Source of the DNA: Macrotrachela quadricornifera
Taxonomy: Eukaryota > Rotifera > Eurotatoria > Philodinida > Philodinidae
Assembly (NCBI GenBank): GCA_022393335.1
Contig: JAJEKB010021086.1
Coordinates: forward strand, 1 to 64,000
Reading direction: 5' to 3'
Length of the DNA stretch: 64,000 bases
Shown here: in pieces, positions 12,051 to 23,700 of the stretch
Position numbering within the stretch: position 1 is the first letter of the stretch
Layout: each line of letters opens with the position of its first letter
The notes under the pieces: model-generated
Databases searched by the model: none
Told to the model about the DNA's origin: nothing
Seen by the model: the letters and a program-made list of their open reading frames with translations, nothing else
Program-made: the position numbers and the translations under genes

Positions 12051-14551
12051 GCCGAGAATGTTATGGTGAAGTGATGTCTGTGTGTACTCTCTTTTACTAC
12101 ATATTTTTCTTTTTCTCGTTTCTCTCTATGTGGTCAGTTTGATGATTGTTGTACATAAATTATTCGAGAATAGAAAGAAAGACAGAATGAAGAGTAAAAT
12201 TGGTTTTTTATCGTATGTACTCATATACTGATGACCACAAATGATAAGCGTCGTCTGTCTGTACTTGACACCTATTTGAATGTTCAATACAAAAAAAAAA
12301 TATGTATGAATATTGAAGAGAGAAGACAAAATCGTCTCAGTAAACTAATTAGACTGACTAAGGTGTGAGTTAGACTCTTTTCTCTACTTATTCTTGTAAT
12401 ACAAACAATTGAGACGGGTCAATACTAATGAGAATACCAATCAATTAGTGCTCATGGGTTCAGACAGTTTGATCATTGTTTAAAAAACCTCCAATTATCT
12501 TTTTTTATGACAAAAGGTAAACTTTTCTTTTTTTTTGTCTCTGATATTTATCTAGTCATATCGTCTTTGATCACGAGACATACTAAAAGATGCAATCTGA
12601 TTTATTATTTCTCGTTTTATATGTACCCATTTATCTTTTTGCCTAAAGATATAGTGCATACAAAAAAAAGAATATTGTATTATTCATAGCTATTATCCAG
12701 AAAAAAAAAAGGATGGGTCAGCTTACTTTTCGTCAACATTTGATGTGAATGAGCCAAGTGTATTGTCGCACGCAATCGACTGATTCTTCTTCTTACTAAC
12801 ATATGTGTATAGAGAGAAAGAAAGAAAGAGCAGAGTTGTCATATTCTTTTTGTTAGATTACGTATGGGAGAACGTATTAGGTAACCAATATGTGCGCATC
12901 GTCTTGATTAACGATGGGGGTCAGTAGTACCCTATTGTCCAGTGAATGCCTCGAGAGACAGTTGGCACCAATACTACTCACACGCAGCTCCTGTCATGCA
13001 GAGAATATGGATGATTTCCGTGTTACTAATCAGCAGCAAAGGAGACAAAAAGAGGAAGTGTGGTTTAAAAGAAAAAACGAAGACAATAGTTTAGTCATAA
13101 AAAAACTATATATATATATATCAATATAGTTTGCTTTTATTGAGCTTATAGATAATGGCATAGGAAAAGAATGAACGATTTAAGACCTCCAACCTTTTGA
13201 ACACCTGCAGAAAAAAAAGAATTTTTTCTCTCAGTATATATCTACTAAAAGTTGAGTGAATCTAGTTGATACAAATGAACATTTATTCTACTATTCTTAA
13301 TTTTAAAAAAAGATCATGACATTTAATTCAACTAACAATGGTTATAATTATTATTGTATTTGAAATTGATATGACGTATCTTTTTTTTTTGAATGATATT
13401 ATTCAATTTACTCTCTTCTTTTTTTCATAAATACCTTTGATCCATAACTTGTCTATTTTAATATTATTAACACTTTATGTCAAATGTATTACATCTATTC
13501 GTTTGCATATAGGTCATAAAATTCGACAAGATGTTGCCTTTATTATATTCATATAAATGAAGTGACCCCGATGACATTCTCAAGAGTAGTCGTGTGTATG
13601 GCACTACGATAGATGATGTTGATGACAAGAGAACTACTCACACCTCTACAAGCATATATGTACATGTGCACGAATTGTTGATACGATTATTTCTAATCAA
13701 TTTTGTTTTTTCTTTCGTGTACGTGTGAAGTTGTTTAATGTTGTGTATATTGAATGGATAGCGATCAAACATTCAATATGAAAATGTATTATCGATTATC
13801 ATGGAAACATATTTTTAATGAATTGAGAGAGAAAAAATTATATGTCACATAAACTTGATAGAATTAAAAAGAAAATCGTAGATAAAAGAACTTCATCAAA
13901 TTCAAGTGTCGACTGTTCAATGTATAATTATATTAAATAAACCATATGAGAAAGTTACGTTTATTCATAGTCTTTGAAATATAATAGAACAATAGTTATC
14001 ACAGTTGCTTCTCTAAACTAATCCATAGCTTAAAATTATTTCTATGATTGATTAGTATTTCTCAAAGTCAATGTCATGCGATCTAGTTATTCTTCTGATA
14101 GAATTCAATATTTTCATCTATACTTGTTCTCATCAATTCTCTATGTATTCACTTTATATATTTTTATTCATTAAAATATGAATTAGTCTTTAAAATAATG
14201 TATTTTTCTAGCATCTTCATTTTCTTAACAAAGCGCCATTTATTTGATCATTCAAATGCTAAACAAACTTGAACTCTTCTTTTCTTTTTTTTGACAAAAG
14301 AAACAAACATAATTTACCAATGAAAATGTTAATCATGTTGAGAAAAAGAACGATTAAATATTGTAATCTTTACTTGTACTTCTGATAAAAGAAGCCTATA
14401 TCATATTGACCTTGCTTTTCTAGTCTATCGAAATCATGCACGCGGTACCAAACCATTCAAGTGCACTGCTTATAAAAGAAGCCTATTATATGGGCAATAT
14501 TACTTAGGACATACCAAAAGTAGTGAGAGTAACAGTTTTTACCCTAAAGTA

Positions 14552-15286
14552 CAATATATTTCCCTAATTCTGTCGAGAAAATTGTATCATATTTTATTTT
14601 ATGCAGTACGAGACTATTTGAGATCCGAGCAACGATGTTTTTTTGTAAATAGGGATTCTCCTTTTTAAAATAGTATATTGTTTGTCTTTCACCTTTGATG
14701 TTTTGATGATGAAATTATCGGTCTACAAAAAAGAATTTCATCTGACTAAATTAGGAGATAATTCCCTAATTCTGTCGGTCATTCATTTAGAAACAAAAAT
14801 GACTGCTGACAGAATTCGAGACAAAAAATAGCTGTATCGCAAAATTAAGGACAAGCTTTTTTTTTCTTATCTCGGTAAATCGTCTTTTCAAAGTCTGTAT
14901 CTTAGTAAAAGAAAATACAATACTCTTCAACCTTTAGATTATGATAGAGTTTGATCCGCCCTAAAAAAATGCCTCGGACGCCTTTCTTCGATTTCCCTTG
15001 AAAAACATTAAAAAAAACTTTTTTCTTTAAAGTTGAATTTTTCTATGTAATTTATCAGAAAACGCAGAATTAGAGAAGTATCTTCTAATGCTGTCAGATG
15101 AAGTTCTTTTTTGTAGACCGATAATTTCATCATTAAAACATCAAAGACGAAAGACAAACAATATACCATTTTAAAGAGGAGAATCCCTATTTACAAAAAA
15201 CAACTTTGCTCGGATGTCAAATAGTCTTGTACTGCATAAAACAAAATGTGATACAATTTTCTCGACAGAATTAGGAAAATGCACTG
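14552..15286. mobile_element. 735-bp MITE nested in the mariner left terminal repeat
   Basis: Arms 14552 to about 14780 and about 15060 to 15286 are inverted copies; the right terminus read inward begins CAGTGCATTTTCCTAATTC. TA flanks it on both sides (14550-14551 and 15287-15288). The CAGTG end plus TA duplication is typical of non-autonomous Tc1/mariner elements. The central ~280 bp is non-coding. Comparing the two mariner arms gives an exact empty site, so the boundaries are well supported. Confidence 0.85.
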
Positions 15287-15618
15287 TAGGCCTCAAGACA
15301 TTTTCTTTCTATACTGTCTGATAGAGAAAAAGAAGCTCTATCTTTCTATGTTACTTAATTATAATTCAACTTATATTATGATATTAAATTATTTATAAAA
15401 CCGGTTTCGACCTGATATGTTCTGGTTTAAATCAATAATAATCTATTTTTCCACGTGTTTCATCCAGTTTTTTTCCTCTCTTTTTCTTCTTTGAAACATA
15501 TTCATCGATATGTGTATATACACATGTGGAGAGAGGCACGTTTTTCTTTAGCTTAATGAGTATGATCAGTTTATCAACACATTCTTGTGAAACTTAACAT
15601 TGTTTATCTTGACTTTAC

Positions 15619-16546
15619 ATGGAAAAGAAAAACTTTCGATTTTATATCCACGTGTCCACTGCACTTAATATTCGACTGACAATTATTCATGATGAATTAC
15701 GCACTGTTTTCGATGATGAAGTTCCTTCTTTTAGCACTGTTGTAAGGTAGTCTCAATGGTTTCGTGAAGGCTGAGAAGAAATTGAAGACGAAGCACGACC
15801 TAGAAGACCTGTTACCCAAACAATATCTGAAAATATTGAACAGGTCTGCAGTATTATTAAAGATGATCCTTATGTTATAGTGGAAGAACTGTAATCACAA
15901 ACTGATCTCAGTTGTAGCACTACTTAACGATTTATATCCGATCATTTCAATCTTAGAAAAATGACCACTCGTTATATACCCAAACACCTAACTGATTCTC
16001 AACGAACTGAACGAGTTTGAATATGCAAAGAAAATTTAGCAAAATTTGAATCAAGCGCATGACGACTATGTAATGTAGTAACAGGTGATAAGTTCTGGTT
16101 CCACCACCTACACAGATTGTTGGAAAAATCATCAAATTCTGCGTGGATTGTGAGAAATAATCCACCATCTACAAAGATTAGACGTAGTCATTTTTCACTG
16201 AAAAAAAGAACGGAGAAAAATTATCGATCATCAATATTACATTGATTACTGTTTACAACTATTCACTAACAACATTAGGAAGCAAAGACCTCCATCTAGT
16301 GTTCAAGGTATTAAACTTCATCATGATAACGGATGATCACATATTTACCAAGCAGTCTCGAATTATCTCGAATCTGAAAGTATTACAATAATTCTACACT
16401 CGCCTAATTCTTCTGATTTATGCCCATGTGATTTTTGGTAGCTTGTCCTCATTAAAGAAAATTTGAACGATTAAAACAACTCAGAATTGTTGTAAGGTGC
16501 TGTGTCAAACTTCATAAAGGATAACAACGGTGACTACTTCGAATAA
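15619..16546 (+). pseudogene. Mariner transposase, D,D34D type, inactivated
   Basis: Reading from an ATG at 15619 gives mariner-like text interrupted by about six in-frame stops, then a frameshift between roughly 16150 and 16320. Recognisable pieces are SQWFREG, EDEARPRRP, NLRKMTTRYIPKHLTDSQR, VTGDKFWFHH, LHHDNG and SSDLCPCDFW. The catalytic triad can be placed: Asp at 16087-16089, Asp at 16325-16327 and Asp at 16430-16432. The last two are separated by exactly 34 codons, the mariner signature. The remnant is about 309 codons against roughly 340-350 for intact family members. It is clearly dead. Confidence 0.85.
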
Positions 16547-16821
16547 TTGATGAAATAAAAACAGAGAAGAAAAATAAAGAAAAAAAAAAGAGATGAAACA
16601 TATTGAAAAATAACTTATTATTGATTACAACCAGCACATATCGTGTTGAAATAGATTTTATAAATAATTTAATATCATAATATTAGTTGAAGTATGATTA
16701 AGTAGCATAGAAAGATAGTGTTTCTTTTATTTCTATCAGACGGTATTAAAAGAAAAATTTCTTGAAGTCTACTTTAGGGTAAAAAACTGTCACTTTCATT
16801 ACTTTTGGTATGCCTTAAGTA

Positions 16822-19800
16822 TATCTTACGATCAGTCATCAATGAATGTAGCATTCATCATTTACTTCGTTCATTTTTTTTGTTTTTTTACTATTTAAAT
16901 CTCATTCATTAAAAATTTTTTAATAATACAATTCAAAGATATGATATTACTTTACTATATTTGCTTAATTTCACAAATACGTATAACAAAAAAGGATAGC
17001 AGAAAATAAAAAGAAATTTTTGACATATCTAATTCCTTTGTTTTTTTCTTCATGTATAAAAGTAAAGAAAAATCATTGATTAGAGTTGCATATATTAACA
17101 TGATGTAAACTGTGATAATAAACATTATATAATCGCAATGTATTTAGAAGAACGTACCAGCTATGTGGAAAAAAATTTGTCTTTAATATTTATCTAATTA
17201 AAACATGATGCAGTTTATAAGAGGACAAAAAGTAGAATGTTGAGAAAGGCTTGCTAGAAATTCAATTGAACAGATGTCAGTAAAAAATTCTCGTGTTTAT
17301 ATCGATGTAAACATAATATATGTTTTGATACACATAAGCATTCGTATATTTGCTTACATTTAGATAAAATTTTAAAATATTATTTGCAGAATTTTGACAA
17401 TTTTTCTAATAAAATAATTGTTTTTTATTCGTACTAATACCTTTTTCTATGATATTACCAATGATCATTTTACATCAAGTATAAAAACTATTCTATTTCC
17501 TTGACAATTCACATATTGTTCTAATAAATACATATTTTAAGTAATTTCTAAAATCAGTTAATTTTCCCAGTTATGCCAGATACATCGTCTGGTACTAGTT
17601 ATTTCTAACCTTTATACAATATGCAATAAAATTTTTCGGCCTTGCTCATTCACATAATCTATCGATTGTATACAGTATATCGTTTATAAATAACCTGAGG
17701 AAAAGCATATTGACGAACTGAGCAAGTTCGAAGATCGACAATATGTTGTATCTTATTAATAAATAAGAATATTTTTTCATTGTAAGCTACAACATCCTTA
17801 CACAACGCTTCTATAAAATCAAGTTAGTCAGTAAATTGATATTTTAGAATAAACATAAAAATTATAATAGAACACACTTAATTGATAGAAATTATTAGTA
17901 AATGAATATTGGATTAATATGAATAGATTTTTGAGAAACTCGATATTGATATTTTTTCTTTCCATAGTCAAAAAATTTTATGTTAAAGAATAATTATTAT
18001 GATCATAAAGAAAACTAATCAAAAGTAAATAGTATCAATTTTCTTTTAATGGATAGACATCTATTGTTAGAAATAATAAAAATCTGTCAATGATTCTTTT
18101 CAATTTTATAAAGCAAAACTTTTTTTTTGTTATTTCACTGTCATAGTTGGATGAATTTGACTCTCAATGGATTCTGTTGAATATAGTGACAGCTGGATAT
18201 TATTTCTTTCATGACGTAATTTTTTTTCTCGATAAAATTAACAATGATTACTGCCGGAAAATCTTTCGTCAAGTAAAAAAAAACTATTGAATGACCTTGT
18301 AAAGTAATCTTTCACGTAGGTCAATGACATTTCAGTTGGTCCAATGGAAAATTTGTTTTAACTATAGGAAACATTAATAACATCATCGTAATAACTTATT
18401 GAAAGGATACATCCCTTGGCAAAATATCGCAATCGATACTGCACATTTTATATCCAAGAACCGTATTACTCATATATCTATTAAAAGAGACTGAAAAATA
18501 ATATTTGTTCGATATATCTTAAATTTCAGTTACATCATTCATTCATAGTAAATAATTATATCATCATAACTTAAAGGCTGTACAAAAAGAAAAAAATGAA
18601 AAGTTCAATTTTTTGAAGACATAAAACAAAAAGTTATAGTAGATTCAAACCATAAATTGATTTTATATATTAAATCAAGATTCTTACAATAATAAATTTT
18701 AGTATTGTTTTGAATTCTTTTCAATGTTGACATAATCTAAACAAAATATCTTACATAAACGATGTATATTTCAATACAGAACTAAGTGTTTCACTTCCTT
18801 TTGTTTTCTTTTTTTTTTTTTGTTAAAAGAAAATATTGATGAGCTATAGATAAGGAAATTTAATCTGGAAGGATAATCGAATGCGTCTTTCTCGTATTTC
18901 TATGTTAATGATCAACAGTCATAATTCGATCACAAGTAATCAAGCCCATCATCGGTCAACCAATGATCGAGATAACGTCGAGTATGTTGTCGTTGTGTTT
19001 GCACCATCATTTTGTTGTAATATTTAGAAAGAAAGAATGCAATGGGATGTCATCAATCTTTTGGTAATAAAGAACCGATGACTTTTTGTTCGTTAATACA
19101 TTTCTTTTCTCTTTTTTTTTTGTTACTCATAAATATAAAGAAACGGACATTATTGTCACCTATGCAAATGGTCGACATTTAGTTCGATTTAGAACTGGTA
19201 ATAATAAAGAAAAATGTTTTGAAATGCTGATCATAAGTAGATTATTTAAGAAAAGTTTCTTCTTCCTGCAAGTATTCTGGTTGATAATTGAAATATGAGA
19301 AAAATGATTCATTTTCTACCAAGATATTTCTTTAACAAGAAATGTAATACAAAAGAATTATTTCTATTTATGTATATCTATCATTTATCTTATGAAAAAA
19401 TAATAATCTTATCGCACCTGCACAAGCTTTCATAACATGAAGAAAATTTCAGCCTTGACTCTCTTGCACGTCTCGACGATCTTCTTCATACATCCATCAT
19501 TATCGTTCGTTCTTTTTTTCTTCTTTTTCTGTGTACAAGATTAGCACTTCTCGCATAACAAAAAAGACGACTACGAACACCTGCATCCATGAGAATATAT
19601 ATATATAAGTGAACTGATATTTGAACAGTCAAATTTGCATGGTTAAAGTTACCTGTTTACTATTGAAAAAAAGGAGAAGAATCAAGGCTATTGTCATCCT
19701 TTCACCACTACCATTGTATCTTAGTATATATGAGATTGTCACCATCTGGTTCTGATTCAAGCTATCAAGAGACATACGCTTGAGAAAGAAAGAAAGAGTG

Positions 19801-20585
19801 ATAATCATTATTTGCTAGATGCATCCGGGGTGTCTGTACGTGCCAAGGAGAATGACACTACCAACACTGTCACTGCACTTGGTAATAGTTAAGTATTGAG
19901 ATTTCTTTGTACTGTCAAATACCTCATTTTCTTCTATATTTATCTAAACAACAGACGATAGAAATAAAAGAAAATGCCTTTATGACCCTTATATTACAGT
20001 AGTATCCTTATCGATACATTTTACTTAGCTTTAGATAACTTCAATCACTTGATGATTGTTTTATATAAAGTCTCATTTCTTTCTTCATTCTGTTTTAATT
20101 TTTATGACTATATTCTATTTGATGAATTCTAAAACATCATTTATTGATTTTCTTCGAAGATATCGCGTCTCACAGATAGTAGAAATCATTACAAAAAAAT
20201 TTTTTTTTATTCTCATCTATCTGAACAAGATTGACCTTTGGATAGTATACATAGATATATACATATATATGTATGCATAATATACTCTAGTATTAAAGAA
20301 GATGATGTTAATATAAAATAGGAACACCTGAGGAGAAAACTAAAGGCTGTATTTGATTAACCATGAGATGACAAAAAAAACTCAAGATATATCTGCCATT
20401 TGTCCAATTGAGCTAATATATTTTTTATTTTTTTTTCTTTTTTATTTTTTTTCCAGATAATACATCGATTTTATAGCATCATGCAGTATTTGTCTTCTTA
20501 TCACACAGTTTATTATGTCGAATTTCTGGTTTAATCATACGACCAGTTGTAGTAGTTTATAATGAATCTATTCATACAATGATGC
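16822..20585. other. Gene-poor spacer upstream of the ephrin gene
   Basis: About 3.8 kb with poly-T/poly-A tracts and short chance ORFs only (for example 19086-19298 and 20056-20280). The 3' end probably contains the promoter for ephrin first exon 1a. Confidence 0.5.
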
Positions 20586-20701
20586 ATGGCGAAGATAACT
20601 TTCAAAGAATTATTTATATTTCTATGGTCGATATTCTTGATGATGAATATCGTAAATACTCATCAAACTTTTATTATATATTGGAATCAAACATCATTTA
20701 A
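20586..20701 (+). other. Ephrin alternative first exon 1a
   Basis: ATG at 20586 opens a hydrophobic signal peptide (ELFIFLWSIFLMMNIV) followed by YWNQTSF. It ends before GTAAGT in phase 2, the same phase and the same protein position as exon 1b (YWNQTTF, donor at 22884). Joined to exon 2 it reads ...TSFK-PYQDG. No other ephrin exons occur between 20701 and 22771, so it is either an alternative promoter/first exon or the remnant of a partial duplication. Confidence 0.65.
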
Positions 20702-23700
20702 GTAAGTATAATATACAAGAATTATTTTGTCAATATTCTTAATAGTTGGTTTTCTTTTCGATTAATAATACATGATCATATTCGAGGTCAATTGATTTTC
20801 AGGTGTATAAACTATTAATCATGGATGCCATAATACAGTGAATATCTAACTAAAGATATATATATATAAGCATACACGGGCGTGGCTCGTTACCTCATCA
20901 GGCATATTCATGCGTCATGCAGTCGTGATAGACGAATGAGTAGATCAAAGTGACCTTTTCGACCACATAGGGAGTGAAGAGATGCATTCTACAGATTGCA
21001 TAAAGGCTAACGTGTAACCCATATACACAACACATACATACGATTGCTCATTAGCAAACACACCCTGTTCAGTTCAGTTGTCAGTCTCGTTGATGTGTTT
21101 TCTTTTTAATTGCTAAAGATCGACGTAATCGAATCTTGAACAAACATATAAAAATGCAAAAATTAGGACTATTCTGTTAAGCTTTTTCTTTCTCTCTTTT
21201 CTTCTGTCTGCTCATACATTTATTCAGATTATCACACAAACAAGAATGCTACATCTTTTACAAGTACTAATCTTCACGTTCACCCAATTAAATCAAGCTC
21301 GTTTTACTGTCTACGAAGCTCAAGGGCAAAATACCAAGTCTTTTTTCGTCTAATGAGTCTCTTGCATGTTCTCATAAATTTCGTTCTTTTTTTTAAAAAT
21401 CAACTGTCTCATATACATATGCATGAATGCATTTAAGGCAGGACATATACATATATATATATATATATATATACTTGACTGTCAAGCAACCATATCATCA
21501 TCATAAGAATGATGGACGAGTTGAAATTAGTGATGTGTGCGGATCGATTGTTTGATCGTCGTCGGTTTCACCTCCTTTCTCATTTATTCGTTCAGTTCAA
21601 TTCAATTCTTTGTGATATTGACTTTTTCTGTATTCTAAATGGGCTCTCCTAAATAAACACTATACAGTATACTATTCAATGTAGACACTCGAGGGCGATA
21701 TATGACACAGACACATATATAAAAGTATACGGAAAGAAATTTTTGCATATATGTAAGTTCAATTTTTTCGCTTCAGTAAATGTGAGAGATAGATAATCAT
21801 TGTAAATTATTGAAAAAGAAATAAGATGTTCATCTTGACATACAATCTTGTGATACAAATTAATATAGAACAGAAATAATATATTTCAATTTGTTATTGA
21901 AAATTAAACAAATGATTTAGAATTTTTCAATTTTACTTTTTTTTTTTAATTTCTTTTTTATTCACTAATCTCTATCATCCGTTTCTGTTTCTCTCACCTC
22001 CGGTATTATATTTATGTATGTATGTATGCATGTGTGTATGTGTGCATTCTCAATTGTTCACACAAGTGACACATACATACATATATTATATATATATATA
22101 TCCATGTGCTTTGATCATTCATCGTTTTCTCTTTGTGATTAGTTCGCTCACCGCCTCAGCTCTTCAAGCGATCAGTCATAGACATACCAAAAAATTACGT
22201 GCATCAATGAACAAAACATGATAAGCCGTCCCGCCAATGATCACAAAAAAAAAAATCGAAAGTCGTATGAAAAAGAATCAAATTACAAATCTACACGTCA
22301 ACAAAACTAAAAAAGAACAAATATACACATATATCATACTTCTGAACTGAAAAAAAGATAAGAAGACGAAAGCATTAGTTCATCTTTTCTTAATTAAGAT
22401 TTTTTCTTGGGTAAGAAAAGAACTTTTATACACATATACATGATAATTGACTATCGGACTGGTGATGTGTTACGCGAGACTCATCTCACATCGATATGAT
22501 AATGAATATAGGGAAGAGAGAAACTATGGGGCAAGTGCACAAATGGTCCTTTCGTATCACCACTAATCATAAACGTTTTTTTTTCTCTCTTTTACTTGCT
22601 CTTCTTCTCCGGTTGTCGACAAAAAGGAACGAGAAACGAAAGGAAGGATAATTGGACCGTTTCTTTTTTTCTCGTATAAGAGAAAGAGAGAACGAGAGAG
22701 AAGAGAGAGAACGGTCAGTTAAACAGAGCAGAGTATATGTATATTCAGTTGATGCATCGGCAGAAAGGCTATGTTCATCAACGAGTTGTTTGTGGTATTA
22801 GTTCTATTACTCATCTTCATAACTAGATATCAAACTTATTCATTACTTCTTCAACCATTCTATTGGAATCAAACTACATTCAGGTAAAAAAAGAAATAAA
22901 AATTTATTGAAAAACTAAGAGAAAAAAAAATGATTAATTGAAAAATTTTACCCTACATTGAGCACGAAATGTATTTTGTTCATTTGATTGATAGACTATT
23001 ATATTGAAATCTAGCACAATTTTGATTAATAGAAAAATTAAAATTCCAATTATTTCTCGGTTTTGATAATAAACATTTATCTCTTTGATTGATTTAATAT
23101 ATTATTCATATTAATATATATATATATATATTACATGATAAAAGAAATGTTTGGTAAAAAAGGAAACTTCGTCCAAATACTAATAATAAAATGATTAATA
23201 TGTTAGAAAAATATTTATATACATATAATATATAAGAATTCTATCTCTAATAGAAAATGACACAATACTTTCATTATTCATTTATGAGATTCTTTTTTTA
23301 ATATTGTTTATTTATTTAATTATTTAAATATGTTACGAGAAAAAAAAGAAAGAAACCTCGTATGTTTTTGTAATTTGTTTCTATTGACCTCATTTTGTTT
23401 TTTTGTCATAAACGATCGATCGTGCAACTGTTTAGAAGTTGTTGAGTCAATCTATTCATTCATTCATTCATCTATCTATGTTATTCACCATTCGTCACTT
23501 AATTGTGTTGCACACCACGCGCCTGTCTGTCTGTTTGTTTATTTGCATGTAAAGAAAGATGGGTAACGCCCGTGAAACAGACGCATTGGATTAGTAATCA
23601 AAACATACAGGGTGTTCATTGTATTTGTACATGTTCGTTGGTGGACAGCGGTATATAGATTTATATTCAAGGATGATCAGATAACCGATGATAGAATATG

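Larger units (their letters stand above)
9316..14502. other. Long gene-poor spacer with microsatellites
   Basis: About 5.2 kb without a convincing gene on either strand. It holds (TA)n runs near 10338-10357 and 10668-10691, (GT)n then (AT)n at 12004-12050, a 13-bp perfect hairpin (arms 11433-11445 and 11468-11480) and a small inverted repeat (11851-11867 with 11968-11983). Upstream exons or the promoter of the membrane-protein gene may lie at its left end. Confidence 0.5.
14503..16819 (+). mobile_element. Degenerate mariner element with long terminal inverted repeats, interrupted by a nested MITE
   Basis: The outer ends are inverted copies: CTTAGGACATACCAAAAGTA at 14503 matches the reverse complement ending at 16819. 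A TA lies directly outside each end (14501-14502, 16820-16821), as expected for Tc1/mariner target duplication. The inverted arms are about 230-240 bp. The left arm is split: 14503-14551, then it resumes at 15289 and continues to about 15480, pairing with roughly 16590-16819. A mariner transposase relic sits between the arms. Removing the nested insertion leaves about 1.58 kb. Confidence 0.85.
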
